Assembly (NCBI GenBank): GCA_964484195.1 | Contig: CAZAER010000001.1 | Location: 62,001 to 126,000, forward strand | DNA from: JALHOP01 sp964484195 | Lineage (GTDB): Bacteria > Myxococcota > XYA12-FULL-58-9 > JALHOP01 | Length of the DNA stretch: 64,000 nucleotides | Direction of reading: 5' to 3' | In this document: positions 25,552-33,480 of the stretch, in pieces | How positions within the stretch are numbered: position 1 is the stretch's first letter | How the letters are laid out: each line of letters begins with the position of its first letter | The notes under the pieces: generated by a model | The model's input: only the letters and a program-made list of their open reading frames with translations | What the model was told of the DNA's origin: nothing | The model's database searches: none | Program-made: the position numbers and the translations under genes

Positions 25552-27177
25552 TTACGGGATCTGCGACGGGCACTCACCGCGGACGGCCTCGACACAAGCG
25601 CAAGCCGCCGATGCGATGCAGTCGAAGAACGCGGTGTCTTCGTAGCTGCCGGCGACGACTTCGTAGCTCGCGACCTTGCCCTTCACGTTGCCCAAGGCAT
25701 CGTAGTCGATGGGGCCCGAGGCGCCGCGGTAGTCGATGGCGCCGCCCGCGCTGATGACGCGGATGGCTTCGCGGAAGCTGTCGATGCTTGGCACGATCTC
25801 GGTCGCCTCGCCGGCTGGGCAGGCCAGCTCGGGACGCGTCGTAATTTGCGCGGCCGCGCCTGCGCTAGTGCAGGGGAAGACGTCGCGGATCTGAGCTCCG
25901 GTGAGTGCGTCGCTGGTGACGTCGCCGTTCGCGGGGTTCGCTAGCGCGAGGAGGCTCGCGAGCATCATGGTCACCGCGTTGTCGTAGTAGATGGAGTCAC
26001 GATACACCGGGCGCAGGCTGAACTCGTCGAAGTAAGCCTGGCGATACAGCTCACCCGCCGGACCGTCGATGATGGCGTGCGAAGCGCCGAACTGACCCTC
26101 CGCGAGCTCACCCAGCGGCAGCAGGTTCGAGCTGAAGCGGAACGTGTGGAAGTGGATGATCTTGGTGTCGAGCTCGCCGTCGCCGTTGTCGTCACGCGTC
26201 GCGTAACCCTGGGTGTTGAAGTCGCTCACGAACTGCACGCCGTTGCGCGCGAACGTGGCGACGTCGATCAGGTCAGCCGGGCCGTCGGTGACCTGATCCT
26301 GGTAGGCGGTGCCGAAGAGGTGCGCGTTGATGTTGGTCGCGCCGTAGGTGGCGCTCGCCGGCGGCATGTTCTCGTTGGTGTCGTTGGCGAGCTGCGCGAG
26401 GTGCGTAGTCACCGGGATGTTGCGCACGTCGTTGTCATTGACGTGCAGGATGCGCTCGAAGCGTACCTTGTCGATGAGCTCCTGCGCCGTGAACTTCTTC
26501 TTGAACTCCGTGATCGCGGCCAGCGTCGTGGATTGACCAAAGCTCTCGTCCGAGCCCCAGCCGCCGATCTTGATGATGCCGTCGTCGTTCAAGTCACCGT
26601 GGCGCGGTAGGCCGTAGATCATCTGCGCCACGACGACTGCGAGGGAGCCGGTGTTCATGATCGTGCGCTGCATCCAGTGATCGGCATTGCGACGCGACGC
26701 CTGCAGGTCCAAGTCGTCGGGCACGCTCGCGGTCGAGTTCAAGAAGCCACCGCCGGTGCAGCTGCTGCACTGCATCACCAGGCCCAAAGCGGGGCCGTTG
26801 TACGGCTTGTTCGCCTCCTCGGAGACCTGGGTGCTGTCGACGATGGAGCCCTTGCCGCCGTTTGCAGCGATGTCGCGCAGACGGGTCATCGCGCGGCTGT
26901 CGGCGCCGCCGCTGACGTCGTTCTCGGAGTTCTGCAGGTCGAGCTCGAAACGGAAGTTCTTGAAGTCACCTTCGGCTTCCAACGCCGCGTTCATCTGCAA
27001 CATGGCCAACTGGATGGCGGAGATCCAGGAAAGCTCCGAGTTGTTGCCGGTCTGATCGATGAGCGCCCCGAGACGGATCTTGGGGTGGGCGTCTTCGCTA
27101 CCGCAGCCGGTCGAGATGATGGTTGTGACGATTAAAGAGGCTAGTAAGGTCTTTGTGGGGGTGACCCGGTCACGCAT
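25552..27177 (-). CDS. Periplasmic binding protein-like lipoprotein
   Basis: A 541-residue lipoprotein starting at ATG 27177, with signal LLASLIVTTIISTGC. The mature part begins IRLGALIDQTGNNSELSWIS, which is the start of a type 1 periplasmic binding fold like that of branched-chain amino-acid receptors, and has a matching central part (IIKIGGWGSDESFGQSTTLA, AIIDGPAGELYRQAYFDEF). Additional cysteines occur in MQCSSCTGGG and at the C-terminus (DCIASAACACVEAVRGEC). No permease or ATPase genes are adjacent, so ligand and partner are unknown. It lies 72 bases downstream of prmA on the same strand. Confidence 0.75.
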   Translation of the reverse strand: MRDRVTPTKTLLASLIVTTIISTGCGSEDAHPKIRLGALIDQTGNNSELSWISAIQLAMLQMNAALEAEGDFKNFRFELDLQNSENDVSGGADSRAMTRLRDIAANGGKGSIVDSTQVSEEANKPYNGPALGLVMQCSSCTGGGFLNSTASVPDDLDLQASRRNADHWMQRTIMNTGSLAVVVAQMIYGLPRHGDLNDDGIIKIGGWGSDESFGQSTTLAAITEFKKKFTAQELIDKVRFERILHVNDNDVRNIPVTTHLAQLANDTNENMPPASATYGATNINAHLFGTAYQDQVTDGPADLIDVATFARNGVQFVSDFNTQGYATRDDNGDGELDTKIIHFHTFRFSSNLLPLGELAEGQFGASHAIIDGPAGELYRQAYFDEFSLRPVYRDSIYYDNAVTMMLASLLALANPANGDVTSDALTGAQIRDVFPCTSAGAAAQITTRPELACPAGEATEIVPSIDSFREAIRVISAGGAIDYRGASGPIDYDALGNVKGKVASYEVVAGSYEDTAFFDCIASAACACVEAVRGECPSQIP

Positions 27178-27249
27178 GTGAGGGATTCTACCAGGGTGTA
27201 ACCGGGAGTCCATGCCCACATCACCGCGTGTCTGCGATTACGGACTTAA

Positions 27250-28206
27250 CTAGGTGACGCGGAGGGCGAAGCTTACCCAGTCACCACGCTCGCGCATTCC
27301 GACGGCGTCGAGACGGCGACCGGCTGCCTCGGCGCGGGCCAGGAAATGCTCCCGCAGGTGAGGTGCTTGCTCGCGCAAGATGCCGGAGAGCATGAGCGTG
27401 CCGCCGCGCTCGGTACGGGCGAGGAGCTCGTCGGCAAGCTCTTCGAGCGTCACCGCGAGAATGTTCGCGAGCACCAAGCTGAAGGTGCCGGCGACTTTGG
27501 TGAGGGGAGTGGTTTCGGCGCGCACGCTCGGACCCACTCCGTTCAAGCGGGCGTTCTCGAACGTGGCTCTCACCGCCTCCTTCTCGATGTCGATGCACAG
27601 GACATGGCCCGCACCGAGCTGAGCGCAGACAATGCCGAGAACGCCGGATCCACAGCCGACGTCGAGCACCGAGCCTCCGGCGCGCGTCGCGATGCCTTCA
27701 TCGACCAGGAGCTCGAGACAGCCGCTCGTCGTCGCATGCTGGCCGGTTCCGAATGCCATGCCTGGGTCCATGCGCAGGACCAATGCGCCATCGGGTGGCA
27801 CGAAGTCGGGACGCCACGTCGGCACGATCCAAAGGCGGCGGCCGATCTGCAGGGGATCGAAATACGCCTTCCAGGCGTCGGCCCAGCCGGTGTCGTTGCG
27901 CCAGCGGGTCACGAGGGTTTCGGGAGCGATCAGTACACCCAAGTCGGAGGCGAGCTCCGTCACTGCGCGCGTCACCGCGGTGTCTTCCACGTCGCCCTCG
28001 AACGTCGCGATGAGCAGCGCGTGTCCGCGATAGTGGGCATGGCGCGGGGGCGGAGCATCGGGCAGCGCTTCTTCGACGCTCGGTGGTTGGTCGTCGATGA
28101 TCTGAACGCCGGAGGCGCCGATCTCGAACAGCGCCGCGGAGAAATCGTCCGCTTCGGGGGCCAGCACCTCGAGCTCGACTTCGAGCCAGCGGACCTCGTT
28201 GCTCAT
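27250..28206 (-). CDS. prmA: Ribosomal protein L11 methyltransferase
   Basis: A 318-residue SAM-dependent enzyme that methylates ribosomal protein L11. The N-terminal recognition domain starts VRWLEVELEVLAPEADDFS; the methyltransferase domain has the PrmA stretches LRMDPGMAFGTGQHATTSGC, VLDVGCGSGVLGIVCAQLGA and LVLANILAVTLEELADEL. Length is typical. The start codon overlaps the stop of the upstream sspB gene (ATGA), so the two are translationally linked. Confidence 0.94.
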   Translation of the reverse strand: MSNEVRWLEVELEVLAPEADDFSAALFEIGASGVQIIDDQPPSVEEALPDAPPPRHAHYRGHALLIATFEGDVEDTAVTRAVTELASDLGVLIAPETLVTRWRNDTGWADAWKAYFDPLQIGRRLWIVPTWRPDFVPPDGALVLRMDPGMAFGTGQHATTSGCLELLVDEGIATRAGGSVLDVGCGSGVLGIVCAQLGAGHVLCIDIEKEAVRATFENARLNGVGPSVRAETTPLTKVAGTFSLVLANILAVTLEELADELLARTERGGTLMLSGILREQAPHLREHFLARAEAAGRRLDAVGMRERGDWVSFALRVT

Positions 28207-28799
28207 TTGACGACGCGTAGGTGACCGCGACGCGGCGGTGTCCGCGGGGGTGGCGGCTCGCCCTCGAGCGCCGGATCGACAGGCTCTTCTTCGTCGGCCC
28301 CCGCGATGTCGTCAGTGGCCGGCTCGTCCGGCGCAGCCTCGACCTCGACGGTGGTGGCGCTGGGCTCGTGCTCGTCGGTGGCCTCGGGTGTCTCGGCATC
28401 ACCGCTCACGACGGTGAGCTTGGGCTTCTTGGGTTGCTCGGGCACCTGGCCATCCGTGCGCATCTGGGTGGCGAGCTGCATCAGCTCTTGCGGCACGTGC
28501 TCCGGGAACAGGAACGGCTGGCCGGTGACGTGCGAGACGATCATGTAGATGGACGGCCAGGGCAGCTCGCAGTCGAAGGGCACGCCGGAGAAGGTGAGGC
28601 GCGCGCGCACGCCCCACTCATCGACGTCGATGGGCAGGCCGAAGCGATAGGAGAGGTTCAGGCGCAGCTGTGGGTCGCGCTCGAACTGACGCGGCACCAC
28701 GGCGCCGTCCGATCGGGCATCGATGGTCACCATCACCATGCCTTGGCCGAGCAGATTCTCGAGCAATTGGCGGGGTGTCGAAGGAACTTCGCCGTCCAT
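28203..28799 (-). CDS. sspB: SspB-like ClpXP adaptor
   Basis: A 198-residue homologue of SspB, the adaptor that delivers ssrA-tagged proteins to ClpXP. The folded domain has VMVTIDARSDGAVVPRQFER, LRLNLSYRFGLPI, VRARLTFSGVPFDCELPW and IYMIVSHVTGQPFLFPEHVP. After a long acidic, disordered linker the protein ends in GHLRVVK, matching the ClpX-binding tail of E. coli SspB. The ATG at 28799 is chosen; a TTG at 28838 is possible. Its stop overlaps prmA. Confidence 0.86.
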   Translation of the reverse strand: MDGEVPSTPRQLLENLLGQGMVMVTIDARSDGAVVPRQFERDPQLRLNLSYRFGLPIDVDEWGVRARLTFSGVPFDCELPWPSIYMIVSHVTGQPFLFPEHVPQELMQLATQMRTDGQVPEQPKKPKLTVVSGDAETPEATDEHEPSATTVEVEAAPDEPATDDIAGADEEEPVDPALEGEPPPPRTPPRRGHLRVVK

Positions 28800-28850
28800 A
28801 CCGCCCGGGTCGTACACGGTTCCAGGCGACGTTGGCAATGCATCGCATCG

Positions 28851-29303
28851 CTAGCCGAGGACCGGTAGGGAACCCCGCGATTTTTCATGGGAGCCGCACG
28901 AGCCGCAATTGCCACACGAGCGGATCGCTTTGACCGCGGCCTCGATGGCGACATGGGCGGTGAGGCGCACCCCGTCGGGCGCGACCTCGATGCTGGCAAT
29001 GGTGCAGGCATCGGCCGGACCGCCGCGCGTGGCACCGCTGTACGCCAACAGCGCCGCCTGCATCGCGGCGAAGTGCTTCACGGGCAGGAACTCGGCGTCA
29101 CCCACGTCACCGGTGAACGCCCCGACATGGTCGTGGGGCAGGGCGAGCAAGCTCGCGACGTCACGGCCGACGAACAGCTCCGCCATCAGGTCGGTGCTGC
29201 CGATGGCGGCGCCACAGGTGCGCTTGCGCAGCGTGTAGGCGAGCAGACGATCGTCGAAATCGAGGTGTGCCTCGAAGACCTCGGTGATATCGCTGCACGG
29301 CAT
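28851..29303 (-). CDS. Degenerate NifU/IscU-like protein with CxxCxxC tail
   Basis: A 150-residue protein that resembles the iron-sulfur scaffold domain of IscU/NifU in KRTCGAAIGSTDLMAELFVG (Cys30) and in LPVKHFAAMQAALLAYSG. In IscU three cysteines hold the cluster; here only Cys30 is kept, the CGD cysteine is absent and the third site is replaced by the HFAAM stretch. The tail carries a new cluster of cysteines, Cys130, Cys133 and Cys136 (CGNCGSCG), that could bind metal. Function unknown. Its ATG shares the CATG palindrome with the start of the Nudix gene on the other strand. Confidence 0.65.
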   Translation of the reverse strand: MPCSDITEVFEAHLDFDDRLLAYTLRKRTCGAAIGSTDLMAELFVGRDVASLLALPHDHVGAFTGDVGDAEFLPVKHFAAMQAALLAYSGATRGGPADACTIASIEVAPDGVRLTAHVAIEAAVKAIRSCGNCGSCGSHEKSRGSLPVLG

Positions 29304-29676
29304 GTCCGGCAGCGTAACACGCGTGGTCGCCGCCTACATCGAGGAAGAGGGGCGGGTGCTGATGCAGCAGCGGCCGCTCCACAAGGCGCGCGGCGGGCTC
29401 TGGGAGCTGCCGGGCGGGAAGGTCGACGCCGGCGAGAGCGATGCGCAAGCGCTACGACGTGAGCTCGCCGAGGAGCTCGACATCGCCGTCGAGGTGGGAG
29501 CCGAGGTCGGTCGTCACCAACACGCCTACGGCGATCTCACGGTGCTGCTCATCGTCTATGCGGCGCGGCGGCGCGGCGAGCCCCGACCCCTCGACGGTCA
29601 AACCATCGGCTGGGTGTCGGCGTTGCAACGGGCGGACCTGCCGTTATGCGAAGCGGACCGCGCCATTCTCGGCTGA
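29302..29676 (+). CDS. Nudix hydrolase, MutT-like
   Basis: A 124-residue Nudix enzyme. The Nudix box is complete: GGKVDAGESDAQALRRELAE followed by ELDI, that is G-x5-E-x7-REL-x-EEL. The start of the domain, TRVVAAYIEEEGRVLMQQRP, and the C-terminal TIGWVSALQRADLPLCEAD are typical of MutT/CTP-pyrophosphohydrolase types that clean up oxidised or unusual nucleotides. ATG 29302 interlocks with the start of the divergent NifU-like gene; GTG at 29323 is an alternative. Confidence 0.9.
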   Translation: MSGSVTRVVAAYIEEEGRVLMQQRPLHKARGGLWELPGGKVDAGESDAQALRRELAEELDIAVEVGAEVGRHQHAYGDLTVLLIVYAARRRGEPRPLDGQTIGWVSALQRADLPLCEADRAILG

Positions 29677-29730
29677 TGAGACATCTTGCCGCATTGGACG
29701 AGCGCGCGGGGCCCGCTACAGGGCGGCGCC

Positions 29731-30372
29731 ATGAGACGCGTCAGCCTGTTTTGCCTCTTGTTTGCTACTGCCTGCGCCGAGAGCGGAAGCGACGGTATCG
29801 GTGTCGATGTCGTGATTGCCGGCCAGACCATGGCGCAGTCGATCACCACGAGCGCCGGCGGCAGCGTGACCCTCGATCCCAGTTATGTCGCGCTCGCGAG
29901 CGCAGAGCTCGTCCGCTGCGACGGCCTGGCGCTCACCGCCGCGATGCCGCATGGCGAAAGTAGCCCGACCAATTTGGCGGTGCCGGCGGTCGTCGCCATC
30001 GCCGGGGCGCGCGCAACCATCGAGGTCGGCACCCTCGAGCCTCCGCCTGGCCGCTATTGCGGTCTCGCGCTGGCGATTGGCGCCGCCGATGTCGATGCCC
30101 TGCGCATCCCGGATCAAGACATGATCGGCAAGAGCTTGCGCGTCGCAGGCGAGCATCAGGGCGTACCCTTCGCGGTCAGCAGCGCGGCGTCCGGACACGC
30201 GCACCTCGAGCTCGCCGAGCCCCTCGATCTCTCCGCCGAGAGCCTGTCCGCCACTCTGACCGTTTCCCTCGATACCAGCGCTGCGTTCGACGCCGTCGAT
30301 TTCGACGCCGTGACCGCTGCGGCAGACATCATCGACGGGCTCGCCGCGGGGTTCCATCTTTCGCTGCAATGA
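29731..30372 (+). CDS. Lipoprotein, partner of the downstream outer-membrane protein
   Basis: A 213-residue lipoprotein with signal MRRVSLFCLLFATAC. The mature part is beta-rich; notable stretches are ELVRCDGLALTAAMPHGESS followed by PTNLAVP, and PPPGRYCGLALAIGAADVDA, giving two cysteines and a histidine near the domain core. The layout resembles MbnP-like lipoproteins, some of which bind copper, but this is only a tentative comparison. The stop overlaps the start of the next gene by ATGA, which argues that the two products work together at the cell surface. Confidence 0.7.
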   Translation: MRRVSLFCLLFATACAESGSDGIGVDVVIAGQTMAQSITTSAGGSVTLDPSYVALASAELVRCDGLALTAAMPHGESSPTNLAVPAVVAIAGARATIEVGTLEPPPGRYCGLALAIGAADVDALRIPDQDMIGKSLRVAGEHQGVPFAVSSAASGHAHLELAEPLDLSAESLSATLTVSLDTSAAFDAVDFDAVTAAADIIDGLAAGFHLSLQ

Positions 30373-31259
30373 GAGCGCTTGCGGCCATTGCCTTCGCCTG
30401 TGTGCTCGCCATGCCGGCGGCGGTTTTCGCCTGTGCGACTTGCGGTTGCGGCGACATGACCCTGACGGTCATGGGCAGCGAGAAGCCCTACGCTGGGCGG
30501 CTGCGCGCGGCTCTCGAGCTACGCCATCGCAGTGACGTCATCGGCACCGAGGGTTTCAACGAGCAGCGTCTGTCCGAGCAGCGCCTGGACGCCCAGCTCA
30601 TCTGGGCACCGCTCGAGCGGCTCATCCTCATGGCCGATGTCCCCGCTCTCTACCGCGATGTTCGCTACGTGAATCTCGCTAGCCGCACGACCACGGCTCT
30701 CGGCGAGATCGAGCTGCGCGCCAAGGCGTTCGTCTATCAGAACGACCCTTTCGTGCCGTCGCACCTGCTCGCGGTCATCGGTACGTTGAAGTTGCCCAAC
30801 GCGCAGCTGCAACGCGGGGCGAATGACGAGCTCTTGCCCATCGAGCTGCAGCCAGGAACTGGCTCGTGGGACCCGGGCGCGGGCCTTGCCTACGGATTCT
30901 TCGCCGACCCCTGGTCGTTCTACGCGAGCGTCATCGGCGTCTATGCGACCCGCGGCGATCAGGGGTATCGCGGCTCGCGCTCCCTGCGCACCACCACGGC
31001 TTTGCAGTATCAGCTCATCCCTTCACTGGCGCTGCGCGGCGGCGTCGACACCCGCACCGACAGTACCGCCATCGAGGCTGGGTCCGTTGCAGCGGACACG
31101 GGCGGGTTCATCGGCTTCGTCACCGCGGAAGCGCTCTTCTCACCGGTTCCCGATACGCTCGTTTACGTTGCGGTGCGTGTGCCGGTGGTCAACGCCCTCG
31201 AGGGACGGCATGACGAAGGCGTCTACCTGTCGGGCGGCGTAGCGTACGACTTCTTCTAG
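30369..31259 (+). CDS. Probable outer-membrane beta-barrel with CATCGCGD N-terminus
   Basis: A 296-residue exported protein. After the signal peptide (LAMPAAVFA) the mature chain would begin CATCGCGDMTLTVMG, placing three cysteines at the N-terminus. The rest is a series of amphipathic strands typical of a barrel: LRAALELRHRSDVIG, LILMADVPALYRDVRY, GEIELRAKAFVYQ, and a final YLSGGVAYDFF ending in the aromatic residue usual for barrels. It may act as a porin-like transporter for a substrate bound by the lipoprotein encoded just upstream, or the cysteines may bind a metal. Cysteine placement is seen; the function is inferred. Confidence 0.72.
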   Translation: MRALAAIAFACVLAMPAAVFACATCGCGDMTLTVMGSEKPYAGRLRAALELRHRSDVIGTEGFNEQRLSEQRLDAQLIWAPLERLILMADVPALYRDVRYVNLASRTTTALGEIELRAKAFVYQNDPFVPSHLLAVIGTLKLPNAQLQRGANDELLPIELQPGTGSWDPGAGLAYGFFADPWSFYASVIGVYATRGDQGYRGSRSLRTTTALQYQLIPSLALRGGVDTRTDSTAIEAGSVAADTGGFIGFVTAEALFSPVPDTLVYVAVRVPVVNALEGRHDEGVYLSGGVAYDFF

Positions 31260-31273
31260 CGGTACAAGGCCGC

Positions 31274-32008
31274 GTGAGCTTGCTTTCCGACCTCACCGGC
31301 ACCGCGGCCGTCTCGGGACGTGTGGCGTCGCAGCTCGTGCGCCCGCGCTTCGACCGAGCCGAGCTCCTGCGCTCGTTCGTCGAGTTCGGGGAAGCTTCGA
31401 TCCCCATCGTCGCGCTCACCGCTGCTTTCACGGGCGCGATCATGGTGCTGCAAGGCGCCTTCTACGTGCAGCAGCTCGGCATCTACGACCTCGTCGGCTG
31501 GTACACCGGCTTTGCGACGTTCCGCGAAATCGGACCGGTGATGTTGGGCCTGATGTTCAGCGGCCGCGTCGGTGCCCGCCACGCAAGCGAGCTCGCCAGC
31601 ATGCGAGCGACCGAACAGCTCGACGCGCTCAAGGTGTTGGCGCTCGATGTCTACGAGCTGCTCATCGTGCCGCGGGTCATCAGCATGACGGTAAGCCTTG
31701 TGGCCCTGGTGATCTTCGGTGACCTCATCGCCATCGCCAGCGGGGCCCTCACCGCCAAGCTCATCCTCGGTCTCGATGCCGCGCATTTCTTTCGCAGCCT
31801 CGACGCGGCGCTCGGAGCCGTCGACGTGCTCATGGGCGTAACCAAAGCAGCCGCGTTCGGCTTCTTCATCGCCATCATCGCTACCCATTACGGCCTGAAC
31901 GCGAGCCGCGACTCCGCCGGCGTCGGACGCGCCGTGAATGCCCAGGTGGTCGCGTCCGCCATCGGCATCTTCTTTGCGGACTACGTGATCACGGTGCTCT
32001 TCCCATGA
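31274..32008 (+). CDS. mlaE: MlaE-family ABC permease, first subunit
   Basis: A 244-residue inner-membrane permease of the MlaE/YrbE family that moves phospholipids or other lipids across the periplasm. Family stretches are VALTAAFTGAIMVLQGAFYV, FREIGPVMLGLMFSGRVGAR, ELASMRATEQLDALKVLALD and the cytoplasmic-side VPRVISM. It starts at GTG 31274 and its stop overlaps the start of a second, different permease. It heads a six-gene operon that ends at 35527. Confidence 0.93.
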   Translation: MSLLSDLTGTAAVSGRVASQLVRPRFDRAELLRSFVEFGEASIPIVALTAAFTGAIMVLQGAFYVQQLGIYDLVGWYTGFATFREIGPVMLGLMFSGRVGARHASELASMRATEQLDALKVLALDVYELLIVPRVISMTVSLVALVIFGDLIAIASGALTAKLILGLDAAHFFRSLDAALGAVDVLMGVTKAAAFGFFIAIIATHYGLNASRDSAGVGRAVNAQVVASAIGIFFADYVITVLFP

Positions 32009-32742
32009 ACGTGCGCGACGTCATCGTTTTGCTCGTGCGCGTGCTGCGCGGCTTGGGTGGCACCGATCCCCGGGCGGCGTTCAAAGAGGCCTACGAGCTC
32101 GCCAACAAGAGTGCGTTCTTCGTCGCGGTGGTGATGAGCTGCGTCGGCGTCATCATGACGGTCCAGTCCGCCGAGCAGAGCCTGCGCATGATCGGTGACC
32201 TCGCGCTCATTGGGCCGACCTTCCTGCAGCTTCTGGTGCGTGAGCTCGCTCCGGCAATCGTCGCCTTGATGGTGGCAGCGCGTTACGGAGCGGGCGCCGC
32301 AGCGGAGATTGGCACCATGCAGATCACCGAGCAGATCGACGCGTTGCGCATGGCCGGCGCGGAGCCCGTGCGCGTTTTGGTCATGCCGCGCTTCATCGGC
32401 GGCGTCGTCGGCATGCCCGTGCTGGTGATCAGCATGGGAACTCTGTCGTTCGTTGCCGGTGCCATCGCGGCGCGCACCGGTTTCGGTGTCAGCTACCTCA
32501 CGTTCTTCAACGCCCGCATGCTCGAGATCTCCGACATCGTCGTGGGTGTCGCCAAAGCGGTCGCCTTCGGCGGCGCGGTCCCCCTGGTCGCTTGCGCCTC
32601 GGGATTCGCGGCGCGGGGTGGGGCACCCGGCGTCGGGCGAGCCACCACGAGCGCGGTGATCGGCGGGTCACTCGCCGTCCTCTTCCTCGACCTGGTCATC
32701 GGAGCCGCCGGTCAGGTTTGGCTCATGAGCACACGCACGTGA
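32005..32742 (+). CDS. mlaE: MlaE-family ABC permease, second subunit
   Basis: A 245-residue second MlaE-type permease, clearly divergent from the first one: FFVAVVMSCVGVIMTVQSAE, LVRELAPAIVALMVAARYGA, EIGTMQITEQIDALRMAGAE and MPRFIGGVVGMPVLVISM. E. coli-type Mla uses one permease as a homodimer, while actinobacterial Mce transporters use two different ones (YrbEA/YrbEB); this operon has the second arrangement. Start overlaps the first permease stop (ATGA), stop overlaps the ATPase start (GTGA). Confidence 0.93.
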   Translation: MNVRDVIVLLVRVLRGLGGTDPRAAFKEAYELANKSAFFVAVVMSCVGVIMTVQSAEQSLRMIGDLALIGPTFLQLLVRELAPAIVALMVAARYGAGAAAEIGTMQITEQIDALRMAGAEPVRVLVMPRFIGGVVGMPVLVISMGTLSFVAGAIAARTGFGVSYLTFFNARMLEISDIVVGVAKAVAFGGAVPLVACASGFAARGGAPGVGRATTSAVIGGSLAVLFLDLVIGAAGQVWLMSTRT

Positions 32743-33464
32743 TCGTCTTCGAGGACATCCATAAGTCGTTCAATAAGAACGCGGTCCTGAAGGGCGTCTC
32801 GTTCACTGCCGCGAAGTCGAAGGTGCACTTCGTCATGGGGATGAGCGGCGCCGGCAAGAGCGTCACCATCAAGTCCATCATCGGCCTCGTCCGTCCCGAC
32901 AAGGGTCGCATCCTGGTGGAGGGCCGGGAGGTCACCGGGCTCACCGAAGCGGACCTCGTCGAAGTGCGGGCGCAGTGTCAGTACATCTTCCAGCACGCGA
33001 CCCTCTTCGATCACCTCTCGGTGCTCGAGAACGTCGCCATGCCGGTGGTCAAGCGTATGCGCGTCTCCCATAGCGAAGCCAAGGAGCGCGCGAGGGCCGC
33101 GTTAGGGCATGTCCACGCCGAAGACATTCTCGACCGTTTTCCTCCAGAGCTCGGGAAAGGCTCGCAAAAACGGGTCGCTATCGCCCGTGCCTTGGCGCTC
33201 GAGCCACGCGCCATCCTCTACGACGAGCCCACGACCGGCCTCGATCCGGTGGCGGCCCGGCGGATCGATGCGCTCATCCAAGAGACCTCCCACCGCCACG
33301 GCCTCACCTCGATGGTGGTTAGCCATGACCTCACGTCCGTCCGGAGCACCGCGGATCACGTGAGCTTCTTGCACGAAGGACGCATCCGATACGACGGTTC
33401 CGCCGATGGATTGTTCGCCAGCCGCGATGAGGTGTTGGCGACGTTCATGCACCCTCGCGGTTGA
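32739..33464 (+). CDS. mlaF: MlaF-like ABC transporter ATPase
   Basis: A 241-residue ATPase driving the MlaE-type permeases. Walker A is GMSGAGKS (34-41), Walker B ILYDEPTTGLDP, and the switch histidine follows in MVVSHDL. The signature motif, normally LSGG followed by a basic stretch, reads LGKGSQKRVAIARALALEP, so its first residues are altered. Start is GTG 32739, overlapping the stop of the second permease; the in-frame upstream extension is not protein-like. Confidence 0.93.
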   Translation: MIVFEDIHKSFNKNAVLKGVSFTAAKSKVHFVMGMSGAGKSVTIKSIIGLVRPDKGRILVEGREVTGLTEADLVEVRAQCQYIFQHATLFDHLSVLENVAMPVVKRMRVSHSEAKERARAALGHVHAEDILDRFPPELGKGSQKRVAIARALALEPRAILYDEPTTGLDPVAARRIDALIQETSHRHGLTSMVVSHDLTSVRSTADHVSFLHEGRIRYDGSADGLFASRDEVLATFMHPRG

Positions 33465-33480
33465 ACCCCCGGTAGTTCCC

